From NCBI GenBank assembly GCA_045399315.1, contig DAYVGO010000033.1:1-64000 (forward strand): DNA of 64,000 nucleotides, in the 5' to 3' direction. Origin of the DNA: Arsenophonus sp045399315 (GTDB taxonomy: Bacteria; Pseudomonadota; Gammaproteobacteria; Enterobacterales; Enterobacteriaceae). The position numbers and the translations under genes were made by a program. Shown one piece after another: positions 57,068 through 64,000 of the stretch. Under the pieces are notes generated by a model. The model searched no databases. It saw only the letters and a list, made by a program, of their open reading frames with translations, and was not told the origin of the DNA. The stretch's first letter is position 1; every line of letters begins with the position of its first letter.

Positions 57068-58042
57068 TTAAGTGTTGCATAGAATAACAGCTGCGGTTGC
57101 TAGCAAATTGATCAAAGTCAGTGGTAAACACACTTTCCAACCAAAAGCCATAACCTGATCATAACGTGGGCGGGGTAATGAGGCTCTAACAAGAATAAAC
57201 ATCACCATGAAAAAAGCTGTTTTTAATGCAAACCAAATAAAACCAGGTAAAAATGGCCCAAGCCAACCGCCGAAAAATAAGGTCACAATTAATGCGGATA
57301 CCGTGACAATACTGATATATTCGCCAACAAAAAACAGCCCAAATTTCATACCAGAATATTCAATATGGTAACCATCTGCTAGTTCTTGCTCCGATTCAGG
57401 TTGGTCAAATGGATGACGGTGACAAACAGCAACCCCAGCTATGATAAAGGTTAAAAAACCGAAAAATTGCGAAATAATATTCCATAATCCGGATTGCGAA
57501 TTGACAATATCAATTAAGTTAAAGGATTCGGCACGAGCAACGACGCCTAATAATGAAAGCCCCAGAAAGACTTCATAACTTAAAGTTTGTGCAGAAGCAC
57601 GCATAGCCCCTAATAAAGAATATTTATTATTACTTGACCAACCCGCAAAAAGTACCGAATAAACGGCTAACCCAGCCATCATGAAAAAAAACAATAAGCC
57701 AATATTAAGATCTGCAACATACCAAGTTGAGCTAACTGGAATAATGGCAAACACTAATAACATGGAACAAAAAGCAATTACCGGTGCCAACATAAAAATG
57801 CTTTTATCGGAAAATTGTGGTATCCAATCTTCTTTAAATAACATTTTAATCATATCAGCAACAATCTGTAATGAACCTCCCCAACCTACCCGATTAGGTC
57901 CATATCGATTTTGAAAAAGTGCCAATAAACGACGTTCACCAAAACTCATTAAAGCGCCACAAATAACTACTACCAGCAAAATAATTATTGCTTGTAAAAC
58001 AGCAACAATCACTGTGCTAATCTCAGCGGAAAACAGAGTCAT
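57068..58042 (-). CDS. nuoH: NADH-quinone oxidoreductase subunit H
   Basis: Membrane subunit that forms the quinone-binding chamber with NuoB and NuoD. 324 aa, about eight helices. It has the conserved GERRLLALFQNRYGPNRVG loop and LADGYHIEYSGMKFGLFF near the quinone site. Its ATG overlaps the nuoG stop (TAATG). Confidence 0.96.
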   Translation of the reverse strand: MTLFSAEISTVIVAVLQAIIILLVVVICGALMSFGERRLLALFQNRYGPNRVGWGGSLQIVADMIKMLFKEDWIPQFSDKSIFMLAPVIAFCSMLLVFAIIPVSSTWYVADLNIGLLFFFMMAGLAVYSVLFAGWSSNNKYSLLGAMRASAQTLSYEVFLGLSLLGVVARAESFNLIDIVNSQSGLWNIISQFFGFLTFIIAGVAVCHRHPFDQPESEQELADGYHIEYSGMKFGLFFVGEYISIVTVSALIVTLFFGGWLGPFLPGFIWFALKTAFFMVMFILVRASLPRPRYDQVMAFGWKVCLPLTLINLLATAAVILCNT

Positions 58043-60765
58043 TATGTCGCCCTCCGTAAGTTTTTCACGACAACACCAGCCATTGTTGGCGCAATACCAG
58101 GCATACCTAAAGGTAATCCAATCTGCCCTTGCGCCAAATGATAACTGAGACGAACTGGCAAACGATAAATTTGCCCACCATAACTGAATTCAAGCATTGC
58201 CCCGACTTTGACAGCCAAGCTTTCAGCATCCTGAACATTGAGCATAATATATGCTTCTAGCATTCGTTGTTGGATTGCCTTTGCACGCTGCGAAGTTTCA
58301 TCGCTACCAAATAAATGATAGTAAGGTGCTACCGTCCATTGGTTATCTTGCCGCTGCCAAGCAAGCGGAATAGCGGTAAAATAATCTAAACGGCTATAGT
58401 GCACATTAAATATTCGGATACCTGGATCACCAAAACGTAAATGCCCACCTACTTCAGCTTGAAATTTATTCCAAGCTTGCGGCGAGTTCCAACCGGGTGA
58501 CCAAGCAAACGGAATCTGTTGGCGATTAGCGGTGGGACTATTGTTGCCTTCCATCGAAAAAATAAATGGCGTATCAATATCTCGTGGCTGACCGGGTTCA
58601 CTGACTTCAATATTAGTCAATATTGAAGTACGACCACTATAACGATGGGGCGAACGCGCTAATTTTTGTCCACGAATACGAAATGATGCATTAGGTGCTG
58701 CTTCCGCAATAGCCGCAAACTGAGGCATCACTGTTATACAAGCCTGGATCACATGATCTAATTGTGACCAATCTATCTGACGTGTTTCAAGCTCGGCCTG
58801 CAATGAGTGGAACCAACGCCAACTTTCATTGATGGTGGTATTGGGCTGGTAATAAGTTGGATCAAATACCTGAAAATAACGTTGTGCACGACCTTCATTA
58901 TTAATTAATGTTCCAGTGCCTTCAGCAAAACTTGCCGCAGGTAAAATGAGATCTGCTTGATCCATAATAGTGGTACGTTGATGATCGGCAACAATCAATT
59001 TATTAAGTTTCTGCAAAGCATTATTCACGGTGTTGACATCGCTGTGTCGATAAAGATCATTTTCCATCACCACCGCAGTATCAACTTCACCGGTAGCAAT
59101 CCGCTCCATGGCAATATCTAATGGCTGAGCATTTATTAAAGCCAAACCGAAACTATTAGCTTCAGCAGCAATATAAGTAATTCCTGCTTCAATATCATTA
59201 GCTTTTAGCGAAAATGCAATATTAGCCGCGGCCTGAATAAGCGCATCACTACCGGCATTGCTACCACTAATAATTAGTGGCTTCTTGGCTTGTAACAACG
59301 CTTGAGCAACTAATTCTACCTTTGCTTTGACATCTGCCGTCAAGTCATTCACTGCTGGTGCCTCACTATCTAAAGCATGGGCAATAGCAAAACCAAAGCG
59401 CGCTTGATCATCAACTGGCGCACGATAACTTAATGCAGCGACATCATCTAAACGCGTATCATCGATATTGGTGATAAATAGTGGATATTTGGCCCGTTGG
59501 CCAATATTTAACACTGCAGCGATCTGCCAGTCAGCAACCTTCTGTGCCCCAGCCATTGCTCTGGCTTGACCTTTAACTGCTTGGCGAACCGCTAATGCTA
59601 TACGTGCTCCGGTTTGTGTTACATCTTCCCCTAAAATCAGAACGGCATCATAATTTTCAATTTCACGCAATGTCGGTGTATATACACCACCCTTTTCTAG
59701 GATGTTAACAATTAATTCGATGAGACACTGTTCAGCTGCCGAGATACCTGAATAAAAGTTTTCCTCACCAACCAGTGCCCATAATGCATAATTACTTTCA
59801 ACACTGGCTCGTGGTGAGCCAATCCCAATCGTCTTTTTGGCTTGCCGTAAAATTTTGGCGCCATTTTGTATCGCTTCAACCGACGAAATTGTGTGTAGTT
59901 TTCCTTTTTGAACTAATTGCGGCTGACGAGGACGATCTTTACGATTGACATAGCCATAACCAAAACGACCACGATCACATAAAAAATAGTGATTTACTAC
60001 ACCATTGTAACGATTTTCAATGCGACGTAATTCACCATAACGTTCACCAGGGCTGGTATTACAACCAATACTACACTGTTGACATATTCCGGGGGCAAAT
60101 TGCATATCCCATTTACGATTGTAACGTTTAGAATGGGTTTTATCAGTAAAAACACCAGTCGGGCAGATCTCAACTAAATTACCAGAAAATTCACTTTCCA
60201 GCGTCCCGTCTTCCACTCGTCCAAAATAGACATTATTATGTGTGCTATAAACACCGAGATCAGTACCATCAGCATAATCTTTATAGTAACGAACACAACG
60301 ATAGCAAGCGATACAACGGTTCATTTCGTGACCAATGAATGGCCCCAAATCCTGATTATGATGAGTTCGTTTTGTAAAACGATACTTACGCATCGTATGG
60401 CCTGTCATCACTGTCATATCTTGTAAATGACAATTGCCGCCTTCCTCACAAACTGGACAGTCATGTGGATGGTTTGTCATCAACCACTCAACAACGCTTG
60501 CACGAAACTGTCTTGCTTCGTCATCATTGATGGAAAAATAGGTCCCATCAGAAGCTGGTGTCATGCAAGACATTACCAGACGACCACGGGTATCGTCAGC
60601 ATTTTGATATTGTTTAACTGCACATTGACGGCAAGCCCCAATACTTCCCAGCGCTGGATGCCAGCAAAAGTAAGGAATATCCAGCCCCAGAGAAAGACAG
60701 GCCTGTAATAGGTTTTCAACCCCATTTACATCATATCGTTTGCCGTCTACATATATTGTAGCCAT
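58042..60765 (-). CDS. nuoG: NADH-quinone oxidoreductase subunit G
   Basis: Largest peripheral subunit, a molybdopterin-oxidoreductase-like protein carrying [2Fe-2S] N1b and [4Fe-4S] N4, N5 and N7. The N-terminal ferredoxin fold has CWHPALGSIGACRQCAVKQ; then come HDCPVCEEGGNC, CIACYRCVRY and CQQCSIGCN (the N7 site). I start at MATIYVDGKRYDVN (ATG 60765-60763), giving 907 aa, the E. coli size; an upstream start would add 11 unsupported residues. Intact throughout. Confidence 0.95.
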   Translation of the reverse strand: MATIYVDGKRYDVNGVENLLQACLSLGLDIPYFCWHPALGSIGACRQCAVKQYQNADDTRGRLVMSCMTPASDGTYFSINDDEARQFRASVVEWLMTNHPHDCPVCEEGGNCHLQDMTVMTGHTMRKYRFTKRTHHNQDLGPFIGHEMNRCIACYRCVRYYKDYADGTDLGVYSTHNNVYFGRVEDGTLESEFSGNLVEICPTGVFTDKTHSKRYNRKWDMQFAPGICQQCSIGCNTSPGERYGELRRIENRYNGVVNHYFLCDRGRFGYGYVNRKDRPRQPQLVQKGKLHTISSVEAIQNGAKILRQAKKTIGIGSPRASVESNYALWALVGEENFYSGISAAEQCLIELIVNILEKGGVYTPTLREIENYDAVLILGEDVTQTGARIALAVRQAVKGQARAMAGAQKVADWQIAAVLNIGQRAKYPLFITNIDDTRLDDVAALSYRAPVDDQARFGFAIAHALDSEAPAVNDLTADVKAKVELVAQALLQAKKPLIISGSNAGSDALIQAAANIAFSLKANDIEAGITYIAAEANSFGLALINAQPLDIAMERIATGEVDTAVVMENDLYRHSDVNTVNNALQKLNKLIVADHQRTTIMDQADLILPAASFAEGTGTLINNEGRAQRYFQVFDPTYYQPNTTINESWRWFHSLQAELETRQIDWSQLDHVIQACITVMPQFAAIAEAAPNASFRIRGQKLARSPHRYSGRTSILTNIEVSEPGQPRDIDTPFIFSMEGNNSPTANRQQIPFAWSPGWNSPQAWNKFQAEVGGHLRFGDPGIRIFNVHYSRLDYFTAIPLAWQRQDNQWTVAPYYHLFGSDETSQRAKAIQQRMLEAYIMLNVQDAESLAVKVGAMLEFSYGGQIYRLPVRLSYHLAQGQIGLPLGMPGIAPTMAGVVVKNLRRAT

Positions 60766-60861
60766 AGTCAGAATGCTTCCTAATGGCCTGCTTATCAACA
60801 GGCGTTAATCAAAAATTCAGTCGACTTAAATACTTTCTATTTAGCTTAGAGTTATTAGTTC

Positions 60862-62217
60862 TCACCAACGCTGCTTTAACAAGTTTGGTTGAATACCAGC
60901 AATTGGACGCAAGTTGCCCAAATTTTGTTGTCTAATGCCAGCTTCAAATTCAGCACGAAAATATTTAATAGCGCTCTGCAAAGGTTCTACCGCACCGGGT
61001 GCATGAGCACAAAAGGTCTTACCTGGGCCAAGAAAGCGACAAAGTTGCTCTAACGTTTCAATATCACCCGGTTGGCCTTCACCACGCTCTAAAGCTTGAA
61101 GAATTTTTACACTCCAGGGTAAGCCGTCACGGCACGGTGTACACCAACCACAAGATTCACGAGCAAAAAATTGCTCTAAATTACGGGTTAGTGAAACCAT
61201 ATTAATTTCATTATCAACCGCCATAGCAAGTGCTGTACCTAAACGGCTACCTGCTTTAGCAATGCTTTCGAAATCCATGGCTAAATCAAGACGTGATTCT
61301 GTTAAAAAATCGGTGCCCGCTCCACCTGGTTGCCATGCTTTAAGTGTTAAACCATCACACATGCCACCGGCATAATCCTCCAAGATCTCGCGCGCAGTAA
61401 TGCCAAAAGGTAATTCCCAAAGCCCAGGATTTTTGACCCGACCAGAAAAGCCCATCAACTTAGTGCCGGCATCTTTACTCTTACCTTGGCTAAGGTCAAG
61501 ATACCACTCTTTGCCATGTTCGATAATAGCTGGCACGTTACAAAGTGTTTCAACATTATTGACACAAGTTGGCTTACCCCAGACACCCAATGTGGCCGGA
61601 AAAGGTGGTTTTGCACGCGGATTTGCCCGGCGCCCTTCAAGAGAGTTAATTAGCGCTGTTTCTTCACCACAAATATAGCGTCCTGCACCGGTATGAACAA
61701 AAAGTTCAAAGTTAAAATCGGTACCGAGAGTATTTTTGCCTAATAAACCTGCAGCTTTGGCTTCCTCAATCGCTCTACGTAAATGTTTGGCTGCTTCGAT
61801 ATATTCGCCACGCAAGAAGATATATCCACGATATGCCTTTAATGCAAAAGCAGCAATTAACATTCCCTCTACCAACAAATGTGGTAGCTGTTCCATTAAA
61901 AGACGATCTTTATAAGTCCCTGGTTCCATTTCATCCGCATTACATAGTAGATAACGGATATTCATGCTGTCATCTTTCGGCATCAAACTCCATTTGAAAC
62001 CGGTAGAAAAACCAGCACCACCACGACCTTTAAGACCGGCATCTTTTACCAAGCTAACAACTTGATCCGACGACATACTTTTTAAGGCAGATTTAGCCCC
62101 TTGGTAACCATTTTTACTTAAGTATTCATCCAACCAAACCGGTTGATGATCATCACGCAAGCGCCAAGTTAATGGATGAGTTTGCGCACTACGGATAATT
62201 TGTCGCTTTGTTGTCAT
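60862..62217 (-). CDS. nuoF: NADH-quinone oxidoreductase subunit F
   Basis: NADH-oxidising subunit binding FMN and the N3 [4Fe-4S] cluster. 451 aa. It has the NADH/FMN glycine-rich stretch GLKGRGGAGFSTGFKWSL, the FMN segment GAGRYICGEETALINSLEG, and cluster cysteines in ESCGWCTPCRDG plus the later FCAHAPGA. The ATG overlaps the nuoE stop by 4 bases. A 96-base gap to nuoG is the longest in this part of the operon. Confidence 0.96.
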   Translation of the reverse strand: MTTKRQIIRSAQTHPLTWRLRDDHQPVWLDEYLSKNGYQGAKSALKSMSSDQVVSLVKDAGLKGRGGAGFSTGFKWSLMPKDDSMNIRYLLCNADEMEPGTYKDRLLMEQLPHLLVEGMLIAAFALKAYRGYIFLRGEYIEAAKHLRRAIEEAKAAGLLGKNTLGTDFNFELFVHTGAGRYICGEETALINSLEGRRANPRAKPPFPATLGVWGKPTCVNNVETLCNVPAIIEHGKEWYLDLSQGKSKDAGTKLMGFSGRVKNPGLWELPFGITAREILEDYAGGMCDGLTLKAWQPGGAGTDFLTESRLDLAMDFESIAKAGSRLGTALAMAVDNEINMVSLTRNLEQFFARESCGWCTPCRDGLPWSVKILQALERGEGQPGDIETLEQLCRFLGPGKTFCAHAPGAVEPLQSAIKYFRAEFEAGIRQQNLGNLRPIAGIQPNLLKQRW

Positions 62218-62765
62218 GGATACTGCTCCAATAACCTTTGGATATCAGATGGTTTTACGTAACTATGTGTATCCTCATTAATCATCATAGTCGGACCTTT
62301 ATCACAGTTACCTAAACAACATATTGGTAGTAAGGTAAAACGTCCATCTGTAGTTGTTTGCCCAGGCTCAATCTTCAATAGTTTAATGATTTCAGCCTCA
62401 ATAGCTTGATAACCGGTAATATGACAAACCACACTGTCACAATAACGAATAATATGGCGACCAACAGGTTGGCGATAAATTTGACTATAGAAGGTCGCCA
62501 CACCCTCTACATCACTAGCCGGAATACCTAACAAATCAGCAATCGCATAAATAGCACCATCTTCTACCCAACCGCGTTTTTTTTGCACAATTTTTAATGC
62601 TTCAATAGAAGCGGCTCTAGGATCTTCATAGTGATGTTTTTCTTGCTCGATCTCTGCACGCTCTTCCTCTGTTAAGGAAAAATCATGTTTGGTATGAGAC
62701 TCTACCATGTTAGCGACATCGAGTCGCTTTTGCTGCTGATTCGGATTAAATTCATCTTGCATCAT
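62214..62765 (-). CDS. nuoE: NADH-quinone oxidoreductase subunit E
   Basis: Thioredoxin-fold subunit with the N1a [2Fe-2S] cluster. The four ligands are visible in CDSVVCH and CCLGNCDKGP. At 183 aa it is longer than E. coli NuoE (166) because of an N-terminal extension (MMQDEFNPNQQQKRL...). The start codon overlaps the nuoCD stop (TAATG), which supports this start. Confidence 0.95.
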   Translation of the reverse strand: MMQDEFNPNQQQKRLDVANMVESHTKHDFSLTEEERAEIEQEKHHYEDPRAASIEALKIVQKKRGWVEDGAIYAIADLLGIPASDVEGVATFYSQIYRQPVGRHIIRYCDSVVCHITGYQAIEAEIIKLLKIEPGQTTTDGRFTLLPICCLGNCDKGPTMMINEDTHSYVKPSDIQRLLEQYP

Positions 62766-64000
62766 TAACGATCCACATCTGACATAACAAAATCAATGCT
62801 ACCGAGGTAGACAATAAGATCAGACACCAGGCAGCCTCTGATCACCGAAGGAATTTGCTGCAAGTGCGCAAAACTAGGCGTACGAACACGTGTGCGATAG
62901 CTCATGGTATTACCATCACTCGTTAGATAATAACTATTAATTCCTTTGGTTGCTTCAATCATCTGAAAAGCCTCATTAGCAGGCATAACCGGTCCCCATG
63001 ATACTTGTAAAAAATGGTTAATCATGGTTTCTATATGCTGTAAGGTACGCTCTTTGGGTGGCGGAGTCGTTAGTGGATGATCTGCTTTAAATGGCCCTTC
63101 AGGCATATTATTTAAGCATTGTTTAAGAATGTGTAGGCTTTGCCGTAACTCTTCCACTTTTAACATTACCCGATCATAACAATCGCCGTTGTTACCAATG
63201 GGAACCTCAAACTCAAAGTTCTCATAACCTGAATATGGCCGCCATTTACGAATGTCGAAATCAAGGCCAGTCGCTCGTAATCCGGCACCGGTCACACCCC
63301 AATCTAAGGCTTCTTTCGTGGTGTAAGCTGCCACACCAACCGAACGTCCCTTAAGAATACTATTTTGCAATGCTGCCTTGACATATGAGTCCAATCGCTT
63401 TGGCATCCAGTCAAGGAACTCCTGTAACAATTTCTGCCAACCTTTTGGTAAGTCATGTGCTACACCACCGATCCGAAACCAAGCTGGGTGCATACGGAAA
63501 CCGGTAATAGCTTCGACAATATCATAGACTTTTTGGCGATCAGTAAATGCAAAGAAAACAGGTGTCATGGCGCCGACATCCTGAATAAAAGTACTGATAT
63601 AGAGTAAATGACTATTAATACGAAATAACTCAGACAACATGACACGAATAGTCTTAACACGATCGGGTACATCAATTCCGGCTAGTTTTTCTACCGCTAA
63701 TACATAAGGCATTTCATTTACACAACCACCTAAATATTCGATGCGGTCAGTATAAGGAATATAACTGTGCCAGGATTGGCGTTCAGCCATTTTCTCTGCC
63801 CCCCGATGGTGGTAACCAATATCCGGTACACAGTCAATAATTTCTTCACCATCTAATTGCAGTACAATCCGAAAAACACCATGTGAAGAGGGGTGGTTGG
63901 GACCAAGATTCAAGAACATAAAATCCTCATGTTCGTTTCCTCTCGCCATTCCCCATTCTTCCGGTTTAAATGTCAGCGCCTCCATCTCTAAATCAAGCTT
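62765..64000 (-). CDS. nuoC: NADH-quinone oxidoreductase fused subunit CD (3' part, cut by the window edge)
   Basis: The visible ~412 codons cover the end of the NuoC linker (KLDLEMEALTFKPEEWG) and the whole NuoD domain, which helps form the quinone site: NLGPNHPSSHGVFRIVLQL, ERQSWHSYIPYTDRIEYLGG, and the end SDLIVYLGSIDFVMSDVDR. The frame stays open through 64000, so the true start lies outside. The linker joined in frame to NuoD shows the fused NuoCD form of E. coli and relatives. Confidence 0.96.
   Translation of the reverse strand, partial: KLDLEMEALTFKPEEWGMARGNEHEDFMFLNLGPNHPSSHGVFRIVLQLDGEEIIDCVPDIGYHHRGAEKMAERQSWHSYIPYTDRIEYLGGCVNEMPYVLAVEKLAGIDVPDRVKTIRVMLSELFRINSHLLYISTFIQDVGAMTPVFFAFTDRQKVYDIVEAITGFRMHPAWFRIGGVAHDLPKGWQKLLQEFLDWMPKRLDSYVKAALQNSILKGRSVGVAAYTTKEALDWGVTGAGLRATGLDFDIRKWRPYSGYENFEFEVPIGNNGDCYDRVMLKVEELRQSLHILKQCLNNMPEGPFKADHPLTTPPPKERTLQHIETMINHFLQVSWGPVMPANEAFQMIEATKGINSYYLTSDGNTMSYRTRVRTPSFAHLQQIPSVIRGCLVSDLIVYLGSIDFVMSDVDR

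Overview
The window reads as chromosome of an AT-rich, host-associated gammaproteobacterium of the order Enterobacterales. Conserved proteins (SerS, Lrp, InfA, GyrA, NrdAB, Nuo subunits) are collinear with, and very close to, Escherichia coli, Proteus and Providencia proteins. Pseudogenes, single-base slips in A/T runs and CAA-to-TAA nonsense changes are frequent. This fits a recently host-restricted symbiont, and an Arsenophonus-like member of the Morganellaceae is my best guess (inference, not proven).

Layout. 0.4-19.0 kb is a conserved block: serS, rarA, lolA, ftsK, lrp, trxB, cydDC, aat, infA, clpA, clpS, cspD, then macB and macA, which are collapsed into one deletion-fused relic. 19.0-26.4 kb is a low-density accessory graveyard. 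It holds two decayed phage or island integrases, a tRNA-Gln-like scar with a terminator, a phage-type translationally coupled ORF pair, a DUF1883-like pseudogene, several unrecognised decayed genes including a two-TM membrane protein, and a broken PipB/PipB2-like type III secretion effector with pentapeptide repeats. It ends at two tRNA genes: a normal tRNA-Ser(UGA) and a degenerate tRNA-Thr-like gene whose anticodon reads UAU. 26.7-42.9 kb is a second conserved block: rcsD-rcsB with convergent rcsC, gyrA, ubiG, nrdA-nrdB-yfaE behind tandem NrdR boxes, a methyltransferase pseudogene and tyrP. 43.0-50.7 kb is a decay zone: pseudogenes of yfaZ, a small-subunit catalase, and every menaquinone gene of the menFDHBCE operon. 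50.8-64.0 kb is the distal nuo operon (nuoN to nuoCD, cut by the window edge), fully intact.

How it fits together. The retained respiratory genes (complex I, the CydDC exporter needed for cytochrome bd assembly, UbiG) point to ubiquinone-based respiration. The ruined men operon implies loss of menaquinone and so of most menaquinone-dependent anaerobic respiration. Catalase and MacAB efflux are gone, while the Rcs envelope-stress phosphorelay is kept whole. The two conserved blocks lie far apart on the E. coli map, so the island and tRNA segment sits at or near a rearrangement junction.

Limits. Identification rests on reading translated sequence against remembered family sequences. No search was run. 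Pseudogene boundaries are approximate, and frameshifts in homopolymer runs could in principle include sequencing errors.
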